This document shows, piece by piece, positions 46,475-54,711 of a stretch of DNA of 64,000 nt (positions within the stretch are counted from its first letter, which is position 1; each line of letters opens with the position of its first letter). Below the pieces are notes generated by a model, which ran no database searches, was not told the origin of the DNA, and saw only the letters and a program-made list of their open reading frames with translations. The stretch is from positions 62,001 through 126,000 of the forward strand of contig JACHLS010000003.1 in NCBI GenBank assembly GCA_014204635.1, written 5' to 3'. Made by a program: the position numbers and the translations under genes. This stretch comes from Sporosarcina luteola. Lineage in GTDB: Bacteria > Bacillota > Bacilli > Bacillales_A > Planococcaceae.

Positions 46475-47251
46475 TTAATATGATATGTGCAAAATATGAC
46501 ATTCAGGAGGCGCTCCCAACCGTAAGGGAAGGAGTGATGTGCCATATCCGTTGCTAATTAATTGAGCTGTACCATTTTTGATTGTGAAGGACCCTTTTTC
46601 ATGCATGCCGTAAGGGCCAAACCGTATTTGTCCCCCATGCGTGTGGCCTGCCAACATCACGGTCGGACTTTTATATTCCAGTACCTTGCGAAATAATGAA
46701 GGGGTATGGGTTGCCAATAATAAATGCTCAAATTGATCCGTACCTTTCAGTGCCGAGCATACATCGACATTATTGCTGGATGGATCGTCTGTTCCCGCAA
46801 TGCACCAACTTGGATGGCCGGGAATGGTTGCATTCTCATTATCCAAAATAATTCCCTGATGTTTCGCAATAAGAGTCCGGATAGCCGCCTCTCCGACTTC
46901 TCGGTCATTATTCCCCCAAATATAATAAATGGCGCTGCCTAAGGAAGCCAGCTCCCTGACGTTCTGTTCAACACGCTGAATTGGAACACCTTGTTCTGCT
47001 AAATCGCCGCCAATAATGACAGCATCGATGTCACCCTGTTTTTTTATTTTCTGCATCAATCGTTTATCGATGACTCGACGATGAATATCAGAAATGAAGA
47101 AAACGGTAAGTTTTTTTGAGTTCTCGGGTTCACTTGCGATCTCCAATTTATGAAGACTGACATTTCTCTGACGTGCATTCCTGAACATATAGAGAGCCAA
47201 ACTACTTGCCGTCAAAAAAAATATACCTGTTAGCTTTACTAATGCTTTCAT
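46475..47251 (-). CDS. Membrane-anchored metallophosphoesterase (YpbG-like)
   Basis: Calcineurin-like phosphoesterase, 258 residues. An N-terminal hydrophobic segment (LTGIFFLTASSLALYMF) anchors it. Metal ligands lie in FFISDIHRR, IGGDLAEQG, WGNNDRE and the histidine pair AGHTHGGQIRFGPYG. Substrate unknown. ATG 47251 with AGGTGTGAG upstream; the ORF extends upstream through the previous terminator and is not used. The stop is 35 nt before the ypdA start. Confidence 0.9.
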   Translation of the reverse strand: MKALVKLTGIFFLTASSLALYMFRNARQRNVSLHKLEIASEPENSKKLTVFFISDIHRRVIDKRLMQKIKKQGDIDAVIIGGDLAEQGVPIQRVEQNVRELASLGSAIYYIWGNNDREVGEAAIRTLIAKHQGIILDNENATIPGHPSWCIAGTDDPSSNNVDVCSALKGTDQFEHLLLATHTPSLFRKVLEYKSPTVMLAGHTHGGQIRFGPYGMHEKGSFTIKNGTAQLISNGYGTSLLPLRLGAPPECHILHISY

Positions 47252-47267
47252 CTCACACCTACCATAA

Positions 47268-47296
47268 GAAAGAGGCAAAGTGGATTTGACTTTGCC
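47268..47296 (-). terminator. Terminator after the LysM gene
   Basis: GGCAAAGT / ACTTTGCC stem with a 7-nt loop and TCTTTCTTATGG on the minus strand. Confidence 0.7.
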
Positions 47297-47346
47297 CCTT
47301 TCGAGTTTTCTCCTTGCATTGCCTACCAATAGTAGATGCAACAGCA

Positions 47347-48039
47347 TTACGGAATGATCAATTTTTGCCCGACACGTATTTCGTTTGATGTAAGACCGTT
47401 CGCTTGCTTAATTTTATTGATTCCCACGTCAGAACCGTAATAATTGACGGAAATCCTGTAAAGCGTCTCATCTTTTTTCACAACATGGACCTTGCCTGCC
47501 TGTTGGTTGGCGACTTGTTTAGTTTCCTGCTTCTTTTCAGGTGTTTTTACAGGCTTTTTTTCCGGCTTAGCCGGCTCTTGTTTTACTGGTTGCTGCGGCT
47601 TTTCGGTTGCCTGATCTGTTTTCGAGGAAGCCTGTCCAGTTTCCCCGGTCTCTGGCTTTTCATTCACTTGGCCTTTTGACTCAGCATTCCCGTCTTCTTT
47701 ATCGTCATCCTCTTTCCCAACTGCTTCGGATGTGTCGCCCCCTCCAGGGGATGGGCCGGATTGCATTTCATATTGGAACCCATTGTCTTCCACTTGCGCA
47801 GTATTAGAACTGTCCTTTTGATTATAAAAGTTATATATAACGTAACCAAAGATGAGGATTGGAATTAAAGTGAACACCCCTAAAATTGTGTTGATCAACG
47901 TGTGGCTGGAACGAGTCTTCGCGCGTCTGCCTTTACCGTGTAATTCTGAACGTGAAGGTAGTTCTGAATTCAGTTCGCTGTCAATCTCTATTTCTTTTCT
48001 GTGTTCTTCAAATTCAAATTGATAATCGTTATTTTTCAT
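47347..48039 (-). CDS. LysM-domain membrane protein (YpbE-like)
   Basis: 230 residues. The cytoplasmic N terminus is charged, one membrane helix follows ([21 protein letters not shown]), then a long low-complexity Pro/Lys/Glu/Gln linker outside ([17 protein letters not shown]). A C-terminal LysM domain ends it ([17 protein letters not shown], then [17 protein letters not shown]). It likely binds peptidoglycan. ATG 48039 follows GGAG by 9 nt. It has its own promoter. Corresponds by position to B. subtilis ypbE. Confidence 0.85.
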   Translation of the reverse strand: MKNNDYQFEFEEHRKEIEIDSELNSELPSRSELHGKGRRAKTRSSHTLINTILGVFTLIPILIFGYVIYNFYNQKDSSNTAQVEDNGFQYEMQSGPSPGGGDTSEAVGKEDDDKEDGNAESKGQVNEKPETGETGQASSKTDQATEKPQQPVKQEPAKPEKKPVKTPEKKQETKQVANQQAGKVHVVKKDETLYRISVNYYGSDVGINKIKQANGLTSNEIRVGQKLIIP

Positions 48040-48075
48040 CGACAATTTCTCCTATCACCTCATGCTCTTCCTTAT

Positions 48076-48104
48076 ATTATGACGAATCATGTCGTAAAAG
48101 TAAA
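48076..48104 (-). promoter_or_regulatory. Promoter for the LysM gene
   Basis: TTTACT, 17 bp and CATAAT on the minus strand, about 35 nt upstream of the start. An imperfect inverted repeat (CGACATGATTCGTC) fills the spacer. Confidence 0.45.
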
Positions 48105-48116
48105 TGTACAAGAGTC

Positions 48117-49556
48117 TTATATTCCTAGAAGAACGTCAATTCTTTCATCCCAACTATAGGTCATTGTACGCTGTACCTCAGCCTCCTTTGTTTTTCTCAG
48201 CCAATCAATCTCTCCCAATCCACATACAGAACAGCAAGTATCCAGATTGGTTTCATGCTCTTCCCCAAACAAGTCCAATATCTTCTTTCTGATGCAGATC
48301 TCAGAGTGGATCACAGAAAGCATTTGAAGAAGATCCATTTCCTTGTTTCTCTGTAATTCCTCTATTCTGGCATATACTTTCTCGAGCGGCATTTGGGATA
48401 GATAAAAATCAATCACTCGTTTGGCCGTCTCGGATAAACCTGCCAACACTGCGGATTCCGCCGGGCTCAGGCCAGCTTGCATTCGTTCTGTGTAGTGTTC
48501 CACTTCAAATCGATCTGGCATGTCATTATGAATAATGAAACGAGTGATGTTTTCATCTTCCTGGGCATAAAGCAGCACGGCGCAAGCAAGTTTTCCGTCC
48601 CTTCCCGCCCTGCCGACTTCCTGAATATACGAAGCGATTGTATGGGGGAGATGTTCATGTATCACTTGTCGGATATCATCTTTATGGATCCCCATACCAA
48701 ACGCATTGGTGGCACAAATCCATTCCACTTCCCCACGTATGTACTGCTCTTGGATCAATGCCCTGTCCTCTTGTTCTTTGCCAGCATGATAGGCCGCAAC
48801 TGAGTAACCTTTCTCTGTAAGGATTGTTGCCAATTGATCGGCTCGTTTCCTGGAAGCAACATAAATGATTCCCGGCCCTATGGTCTGTTCGACACGCTCT
48901 TCAATCCACTTGGTTTTATCGGAGGAATTCATCTTCTCTATCACATACGTTAGATTGGGCCGATCCAGCGACTGTTTTTCTACAATAGGCTGCTTCATAT
49001 GTAAATATATCGAAATATCTTGAATCACTTGCTGATCGGCTGTAGCAGTGAGCGCCAGAATTGGCGGTCTAGCTCGATTGAAAATTTCACCGATCCGTAA
49101 GTAATCCGGGCGAAAATCAAACCCCCACTGTGAGATGCAATGGGCTTCGTCTACGACTATCAATGACAGGTCGAGCTGACGTAAACGATTCTCCACTTTC
49201 TCTTGAAGCAGCATTTCAGGAGAAACAAAAATGAATTTATATAGCTGTAACTGTGATAAAATCCGTTTCTTTTCTTGATAGGACAAAAAAGAATTTAAAG
49301 CCACTACACGCTTTTCACCTTTCCTGCGCATGGAGGATGCCTGATCTTCCATTAGTGCGACAAGGGGTGAGACGATCAAGGTGCTGCCTGGTAATAAGTA
49401 GGAAGGCAGTTGGTAGCAAAGCGATTTGCCTGTCCCCGTGGGCAAGATGGCAATCGTATCTTTCCCCTCTAGCACAGAGCGGATCACACGCTCTTGGCCA
49501 GGGCGAAATTCCCGATATCCGAACTTCTCGTATAACACATTTGCTAGTTCCGTCAT
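48117..49556 (-). CDS. recS: RecQ-family ATP-dependent DNA helicase (RecS-like)
   Basis: 3'-5' DNA helicase for repair and fork restart. Residues 1-330 form the helicase core: REFRPGQERVI (motif 0), ILPTGTGKSLCYQLP (Walker A), VVDEAHCISQWGFDFRPDY (motif II with the RecQ aromatic loop), ALTATA and QEVGRAGRDG (motif VI). The zinc-binding cysteines (CIRKKILDLF, later DTCCSVCG) close the protein at 479 residues, so it lacks a full RQC winged helix and HRDC. The neighbouring ypbB gene probably supplies that function. Overlaps ypbB by 4 nt. Confidence 0.93.
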   Translation of the reverse strand: MTELANVLYEKFGYREFRPGQERVIRSVLEGKDTIAILPTGTGKSLCYQLPSYLLPGSTLIVSPLVALMEDQASSMRRKGEKRVVALNSFLSYQEKKRILSQLQLYKFIFVSPEMLLQEKVENRLRQLDLSLIVVDEAHCISQWGFDFRPDYLRIGEIFNRARPPILALTATADQQVIQDISIYLHMKQPIVEKQSLDRPNLTYVIEKMNSSDKTKWIEERVEQTIGPGIIYVASRKRADQLATILTEKGYSVAAYHAGKEQEDRALIQEQYIRGEVEWICATNAFGMGIHKDDIRQVIHEHLPHTIASYIQEVGRAGRDGKLACAVLLYAQEDENITRFIIHNDMPDRFEVEHYTERMQAGLSPAESAVLAGLSETAKRVIDFYLSQMPLEKVYARIEELQRNKEMDLLQMLSVIHSEICIRKKILDLFGEEHETNLDTCCSVCGLGEIDWLRKTKEAEVQRTMTYSWDERIDVLLGI

Positions 49557-50590
49557 GTCCCATCTCCTAACTTGGCTCCTAGAATAAGACGCAGCTGAAA
49601 ATAACTCATCTCCTCAAACTCACTTTTCAACACTCTTAATCTTCTAGTCCCCAATTCATTTACTTTTGAAACAACCGAATCTGCTTGTTCGAGAGTCACA
49701 AAATGATGTAATGGGAAGGCTTCATCGTTGATGGCCATTTCGACAAAATGATCATCAATGGTACTTTGTTTCAATCCGCGTACAGCCGAAATCTCTTCTG
49801 CCGACAAACCACTGGCATAAAGTTGTCTCGTTTGGAGTGCTGATTCCGTTAAATATGTTGATGTTTGAATCCCTTCTGCTACTTTCCGCATAAAATGATA
49901 GGTGGATACCTGGTGAACAACGTCCAAAAGCCTATGCAGCCCTTCAATAAATTCCAAATAGACGAATAAAGATGTCCTCCCCATATCCGTGGCCAATTGT
50001 TCCCAAGTCCGTCCGGTGATGCCATGACCTGTTAACCGACTCGCCATTATTTGTTTTTGCATGTCACTCATCTCACTTTGGTTCAAAGCCAATTTTAATT
50101 CACAGCCAACCTGTTTGGAGAATTGGCTATCTTCAATCGGAAGATTTCGCAATATTCCTTTAACAAACACCTGGATGTCTCTTTCCGTCTGAATAGGCAT
50201 GAAGGATGTGACTCCATCTTTAAAATATGACAAGGTTTGGATTGCCAATGCCAAACGGCCAAAGAAAACAGTCTCGTTCCCCCTGTATTCCCAACCGTTG
50301 AAATGGTAAGGAGGCAGTGCTTTCGCCCGTTTGTATCCATCGTCTGTTACATACAACCGGGATTCGACTTCCGTTATATATCGGTTCCCTATTAGCCAAT
50401 CGATCTGCTCCTCATAAATGGCCGATTCCAATTTAGGCAGAATGCAAAAGAAACGTTTCAAGTCAAAATATTGAACATCCTGCAAGGTTTGGCCTGATCT
50501 CTTTCCTCTAATTATATGAAGGCATGCATTCCTAGATCGTTCGCCATTCATTTTTGACAGCATGAACAAGACAACTGAAGATAGCTCCAT
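49553..50590 (-). CDS. YpbB-like helix-turn-helix protein, partner of the RecQ-type helicase
   Basis: 345 residues; the C-terminal part contains a helix-turn-helix region (ASGLSAEEISAVRGLKQSTIDDHFVEMAIN) of the type found in RQC/YpbB proteins. No catalytic motif. The ATG at 50590 is preferred over 50596, because AAGGGGA lies too close to the latter. The 4-nt overlap with recS strongly suggests that the two products act together (inference). Confidence 0.83.
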   Translation of the reverse strand: MELSSVVLFMLSKMNGERSRNACLHIIRGKRSGQTLQDVQYFDLKRFFCILPKLESAIYEEQIDWLIGNRYITEVESRLYVTDDGYKRAKALPPYHFNGWEYRGNETVFFGRLALAIQTLSYFKDGVTSFMPIQTERDIQVFVKGILRNLPIEDSQFSKQVGCELKLALNQSEMSDMQKQIMASRLTGHGITGRTWEQLATDMGRTSLFVYLEFIEGLHRLLDVVHQVSTYHFMRKVAEGIQTSTYLTESALQTRQLYASGLSAEEISAVRGLKQSTIDDHFVEMAINDEAFPLHHFVTLEQADSVVSKVNELGTRRLRVLKSEFEEMSYFQLRLILGAKLGDGT

Positions 50591-50620
50591 GTCCATTTCC
50601 CCTTTTTATATGTTTTATTG

Positions 50621-50649
50621 TTGAAAACTGCCCGAAACAGATTTAGAAT
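50621..50649 (+). promoter_or_regulatory. Sigma-A promoter for fer
   Basis: TTGAAA, 17 bp and TAGAAT on the plus strand, about 50 nt upstream of fer. The promoter is divergent from ypbB. Confidence 0.65.
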
Positions 50650-50668
50650 GGTATGGGAGCAATGATAG

Positions 50669-50959
<291 letters not shown>

Positions 50960-50964
50960 TTGGA

Positions 50965-50999
50965 AAATTCGAGAGCTTTTGCGAGCTTTCGAATTTTTT
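50965..50999 (+). terminator. Terminator after fer
   Basis: AAATTCGAGAGCT pairs with AGCTTTCGAATTT (one wobble) around a 6-nt loop, then a T-run, 6 nt after the fer stop. Confidence 0.85.
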
Positions 51000-51010
51000 G
51001 TTTGAACGTG

Positions 51011-51042
51011 AAAAGCCGGCAAACTGAAAAAAGTTTGCCGGC
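51011..51042 (-). terminator. Terminator after ribU
   Basis: A perfect 11-bp stem (GCCGGCAAACT / AGTTTGCCGGC) with a 6-nt loop and TTTTC on the minus strand. Confidence 0.8.
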
Positions 51043-51053
51043 CGCTTTATATT

Positions 51054-51635
51054 TTACGCCATCAACTGCTGTTGTTGCTTGGAAATCCATTTATGCATAC
51101 TCTTATACAAGAGCAGGAAAACCACCATCAGCAAAGCGCCTTTGATAAGATTGAAAGGTAAAATGCCTTTGACAATGACATCGAACATGGCATCTCCTAC
51201 ATATGGCGGCATATTCAAAAAGTATGAATACATTGGCAAAAAGACTGCATAATTCAATACACTCATTCCGACTGCCATCAATACAGTGCCTGTCAGCAAT
51301 CCAGCCGTCAAACCTTTTGTCGACTGCACTCGTTTGAAAATGTAATAGATCGGCATGATGAACAAAACGCCGGTCACAAAGTTGGCGATTTCACCAACCG
51401 GTACGCCCGTCGGACTGCCCGACATGAACCAATAAAGCACATTTTTCAATAGTTCTACCGAAATACCTGCCACTGGCCCCATTGTCATAACAGCCAATAC
51501 CGCTGGAATTTCACTGAAATCAACTTTCAGGAATGGCGGTAAAGCGGGCAGTGGGAAATTCAACTGCATTAAGACAGTCGAGATGCTCCCAAGCATTGCG
51601 ATGAGAATCATCTTTCGCAATTTTTTGTTGCTCAT
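51054..51635 (-). CDS. ribU: Riboflavin ECF transporter substrate-binding subunit RibU
   Basis: Membrane S-component that captures riboflavin for a shared energising module encoded elsewhere. 193 residues with about five to six helices; the family pattern KVDFSEIPAVLAVMTMGPVAG and VGEIANFVTGVLFIMPIYYIFKR is clear. ATG 51635 follows AGGAGAGAGGA. An FMN riboswitch with terminator lies upstream, so expression should fall when FMN is abundant. Confidence 0.95.
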   Translation of the reverse strand: MSNKKLRKMILIAMLGSISTVLMQLNFPLPALPPFLKVDFSEIPAVLAVMTMGPVAGISVELLKNVLYWFMSGSPTGVPVGEIANFVTGVLFIMPIYYIFKRVQSTKGLTAGLLTGTVLMAVGMSVLNYAVFLPMYSYFLNMPPYVGDAMFDVIVKGILPFNLIKGALLMVVFLLLYKSMHKWISKQQQQLMA

Positions 51636-51704
51636 TTGTTCCTCTCTCCTTTTGCGATTCACTTCAAAAAGAGGAAAGGCTGAACCGAATATTGTGTTGT
51701 CATA

Positions 51705-51735
51705 GAAAATCCCCTAAAGCGGAAAGCTTCAGGGG
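51705..51735 (-). terminator. Riboswitch-controlled terminator upstream of ribU
   Basis: CCCCTGAAGC pairs with GCTTTAGGGG (one wobble) around a 5-nt loop, followed by ATTTTC. It lies between the FMN aptamer and ribU and is the likely expression platform. A second inverted repeat (CTTTTTGTG / CACAAAAAG, 51801-51823) between aptamer and terminator could be part of the switch. Confidence 0.75.
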
Positions 51736-51838
51736 AAGGCAAGTTTAAATAAAGGGCAGCCCGTACGAAATACGGTTCCAACCCATACTTAAATAAGCTT
51801 TCTTTTTGTGGACAACACAAAAAGACGGCCATACCTTC

Positions 51839-51966
51839 ACCTTCTCCCATCCAGACTATACTGTCGGCTCCGGAATCTCACCGGAATCAGCTGTTACGCT
51901 CGCGGGCTAGGAAGTGACCTTCCATTTCCGCCGGTCGGGAATTGCACCCTGCCCCGAAGATGAATC
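51839..51966 (-). ncRNA. FMN riboswitch (RFN element)
   Basis: The minus strand carries the conserved RFN pieces in order: ATCTTCGGGGCAGGGTG, CCCGACCGGCGG, AGCCCGCGAGCG, CCGGTGAGATTCCGG and AGTATAGTCTGGATGGGAGA. It directly precedes ribU. Binding of FMN is expected to favour the downstream terminator. Confidence 0.96.
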
Positions 51967-52040
51967 AATATTTTATTACACTCCTATTGTATACAAAAAA
52001 GCTGCTATTGTAAAGGACGCTATCTTTTATTGAGACTAGC

Positions 52041-52071
52041 AAAAACCCATTCGAATCCTGTAAGAATCGAA
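52041..52071 (-). terminator. Weak terminator after the GNAT gene
   Basis: TTCGATTC pairs with GATTCGAA with one mismatch around a 6-nt loop, then TGGGTTTTTGC on the minus strand. Confidence 0.5.
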
Positions 52072-52078
52072 GAATATG

Positions 52079-52639
52079 TTAGAGTGAATTCGCATAATAC
52101 ACAAGATTGTCTGTCCAGTTGCCAAATTCAAAGATAAACTTCTTTCTAGTACATTCGTAAGTTAAACCAATACTTTCCGCAAGCTTGACTGATGGTATAT
52201 TATCTACATTTATATGCGCCTCAATACGATGAAACCCAAGGCGGTTGAAGGCTATATCAAGTCCAGCCTTGACTGCCTCCTTGCCATATCCTTTCCTCCA
52301 ATATTGATTATGAATGGAATACCCTAAGAGTCCCCATTGAAATTCATCTCTCATGATTGTGCAGACTTCAAGTTTCCCAAGATGTTTTTGATCCGATTTT
52401 CGAAATACTGCAAACACATACGCTTCGTCTCGTGCAATTAATTTTTGATGTTTAGCAACAACATCATGAAACTTGTCTTGTGTCCATTCCCTTACGTCTA
52501 TTGGGTCACTCTCATATTTGTTCTGTTTAGCAAGTCTGTTACGTTCTCCTTCTATCCATTTGTCGTAATCCTGGTTTTGTAACGGTCTTACTATTAATCT
52601 TTCTGTCTCTATCTGAAGTATATTATTCACTGGTTTCAA
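52079..52639 (-). CDS. GNAT-family N-acetyltransferase (RimJ/RimL-like)
   Basis: 186 residues. ETERLIVRPLQNQDYDKW at the N terminus, the acetyl-CoA loop NQYWRKGYGKEAVKAGL and AHINVDNIPSVKLAESIGL are typical of the RimJ/RimL/YdaF group. The substrate, protein or small molecule, cannot be told. The start is a TTG at 52639, 8 nt behind AAAGGAG. It is not in this position in B. subtilis, where serA lies nearby, so it may be a local insertion. Confidence 0.85.
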   Translation of the reverse strand: MKPVNNILQIETERLIVRPLQNQDYDKWIEGERNRLAKQNKYESDPIDVREWTQDKFHDVVAKHQKLIARDEAYVFAVFRKSDQKHLGKLEVCTIMRDEFQWGLLGYSIHNQYWRKGYGKEAVKAGLDIAFNRLGFHRIEAHINVDNIPSVKLAESIGLTYECTRKKFIFEFGNWTDNLVYYANSL

Positions 52640-52711
52640 TACGCCATCTCCTTTAGTGATGTGATCATTATATCCTGCCGCTTCCAAGCTGCATTACAAG
52701 TCGCTAAGATG

Positions 52712-52720
52712 AGTATAGCA
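52712..52720 (-). promoter_or_regulatory. Extended -10 promoter for the GNAT gene
   Basis: TGCTATACT on the minus strand, about 75 nt upstream of the TTG start; the -35 is weak. Confidence 0.4.
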
Positions 52721-52854
52721 AAAACTCATGAATTACCAGACATTTATTCAAAGCAACAGCTATAAATCGCTTTAATTATTAGCAAATTGAATCACCCCTT
52801 CACCCGTTGCCTATTTTACTCTCCATTTAAAATCTATAAATTCCATGTTGACAG

Positions 52855-52892
52855 AAAAAATGCACCTGCAAACAAATCAGTTTGCAAGTGCA
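52855..52892 (-). terminator. Terminator after rsiX
   Basis: TGCACTTGCAAAC pairs with GTTTGCAGGTGCA (one wobble), then six T residues on the minus strand. Confidence 0.85.
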
Positions 52893-52902
52893 TGTCATGC
52901 TG

Positions 52903-54114
52903 TTATTCAGGTAAGAACATCGGATTCGCACCGATTGGAATTGGCAATGGCTCTGATAATTCATATTTTCCGAAATGGGTTTGTTCAATATTCTTCATTT
53001 GAATTTGTGTATCAAAACTGCTTCCTGTCAGCATGAAGCCCTCGATCATTTCATTTACTTCGACAGGATCCATCAAATCCAAATTAATTTTCTCCGAAAA
53101 CGTAACGACAGCAATGTCTTTTATCATGGAAACATCGTAATCCAAATGAGCAGGTACAACACTTTCGACTATCTCGTTTTGAGGGGCTTTCATTGCAACT
53201 AAAGCATCGGACACATTGTCTGTATCACCATTTTCATATGGGATGAGATACACTTTGCCTGATGGCATCCTGTATTTAAAGTATGGAAGCTTCCTTTCCA
53301 GTGATTCTGGCGTGGCGGTGCCAACTTGATCGAGTTCAGCCGGTTTGCCCGTTTCATCCATGACTTGAAGGAATTTATGATCGAGAAATGTCTCCTTCGC
53401 AGAATTATAATAGACATACAGCTGAGTCCCGGCAAGATCATATCCATGCCCATCAGGCACTTCATTGATGACAGTCTCACCTGAACTGTATAATTTTCCC
53501 TTATATGGATGATAGTCATCAAATCCGAGATCGCCCTCGGGTACTTGTGCTGCATATTGATTGTATAGATCGACACTATTAGGCGCCTTAACGACCATAT
53601 CCTGTTCCACACGCTCTTTTGACACAAGAATAGTGATCGGAATTACGTTAGCCGAATGTACCAGACCGATATGGAAAGGATATTGACCATCCGCTTCATC
53701 TGGCAAGATAAGATGACTTTCCATAGCCGAAGCTATCGTGTAGAGCGCATCTGATTGATCTAATTTATTTGCAGTCGCCGCCTCACTCTGTTCATTCTCC
53801 CCTGGCATATCCATGGATCGTTTATGCGAAAAGTTCTCCTGCTCTTGTTCCAATTGTGCAGAATCACTTTCGGACGCCTTTTCGTTTCCTCGGAAAAAAG
53901 ATGGGATGAGCAGGCTGACAACAAGCAAAGCAGCAACCGCAATAATTGCAGGAGCCCATCTACGCACGTGACGTTTCTTGGTGTTTGTTTTTTTGAGCCG
54001 TTCATCCTTCTTAATACGGGCTAATATCTCATCAGGAGAACGATGATCGTCTATTTTCGGCATGGAATGGAGGAGTTTTTCTATTTTGTCGTCGTTCCAG
54101 TTATTATTTGCCAT
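52903..54114 (-). CDS. rsiX: Anti-sigma factor RsiX-like
   Basis: 403-residue single-pass protein. Residues 1-48 are cytoplasmic and should bind the sigma factor; RWAPAIIAVAALLVVSLLIPSF is the membrane helix; the rest is extracytoplasmic, with an Asp/Glu/Ser-rich linker first. The C-terminal part (NLDLMDPVEVNEMIEGFML) looks like the GerMN/RsiX extracellular domain. It overlaps sigX by 11 nt, the usual cognate arrangement, which is the main support. Function inferred. Confidence 0.85.
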   Translation of the reverse strand: MANNNWNDDKIEKLLHSMPKIDDHRSPDEILARIKKDERLKKTNTKKRHVRRWAPAIIAVAALLVVSLLIPSFFRGNEKASESDSAQLEQEQENFSHKRSMDMPGENEQSEAATANKLDQSDALYTIASAMESHLILPDEADGQYPFHIGLVHSANVIPITILVSKERVEQDMVVKAPNSVDLYNQYAAQVPEGDLGFDDYHPYKGKLYSSGETVINEVPDGHGYDLAGTQLYVYYNSAKETFLDHKFLQVMDETGKPAELDQVGTATPESLERKLPYFKYRMPSGKVYLIPYENGDTDNVSDALVAMKAPQNEIVESVVPAHLDYDVSMIKDIAVVTFSEKINLDLMDPVEVNEMIEGFMLTGSSFDTQIQMKNIEQTHFGKYELSEPLPIPIGANPMFLPE

Positions 54115-54643
54115 TCATTCTACCCCCTTCTGCCGAAAGAGCTTGTAACTTCTTTTGTAAAGACTTGATCGCCCTATGTTGCGTTGTTTTTACTTTTCCT
54201 TCCGTCCACCCAAGTGCCTCTGCCGTTTCTGCGATGGAAAAATCCTGAAAGTACCGCATTACAATGACCATCTTCTGATCACCAGTACAAGTGTCCAACA
54301 CTTTGAGCAATTGCTTCATTTCTTCATTCAACTCGGCTATCTCAACAGGTGACCGGCCGGAAGACACCAACTCGCTCTTCTCCCAATCAAACGTATCAAA
54401 TAGATGTTTTTGACGAACGGCCTTTTTACGGAAATGATCAATCGCAACATTTTTGGCAATTGAAAAGAGCCAAGTCTTTTCAGAGCTTTTCCCTTCAAAT
54501 CCTGCGTACGCTTTGATTACCCGGATATACACTTCGTGCATCAAATCCTCAGATTGGGATCGATCACCAGTCAAATAGATCAAGAAATTAAACACATCCT
54601 GATGATATTGATCATATAGTCTGTGGAAAACGGAGTCATCCAC
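54104..54643 (-). CDS. sigX: ECF RNA polymerase sigma factor SigX
   Basis: 179-residue ECF sigma factor. Region 2: YDQYHQDVFNFLIYLTGDRS, DLMHEVYIRVIKAY and TWLFSIAKNVAIDHFRKK. Region 4: MRYFQDFSIAETAEALGWTEGKVKTTQHRAIKSL. The start is a GTG at 54643 behind GGGGGG. Same order (res genes, sigX, rsiX) as in B. subtilis, where SigX controls cell-envelope charge genes. A matching promoter lies upstream. Confidence 0.95.
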   Translation of the reverse strand: MDDSVFHRLYDQYHQDVFNFLIYLTGDRSQSEDLMHEVYIRVIKAYAGFEGKSSEKTWLFSIAKNVAIDHFRKKAVRQKHLFDTFDWEKSELVSSGRSPVEIAELNEEMKQLLKVLDTCTGDQKMVIVMRYFQDFSIAETAEALGWTEGKVKTTQHRAIKSLQKKLQALSAEGGRMNGK

Positions 54644-54667
54644 AAAATCCCCCCGTTCAATACATTA

Positions 54668-54693
54668 GTCGTAATTCAAGATGAAAGGTTTCA
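54668..54693 (-). promoter_or_regulatory. Autoregulatory ECF (SigX-type) promoter upstream of sigX
   Basis: TGAAAC (54688-54693 on the minus strand), 16 bp and CGAC (54668-54671) match the SigX-type consensus (TGwAAC, N16, CGwC). A palindrome GATGAAACCTTTCATC overlaps the -35. The site is 25 nt before the GTG start and 19 nt after resE. Confidence 0.7.
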
Positions 54694-54711
54694 TCTATTC
54701 ATAAATTGTCT

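Noticed and set aside
51659..51850. 63-codon ORF upstream of ribU
   Set aside because: It lies within the FMN riboswitch expression platform and its terminator.
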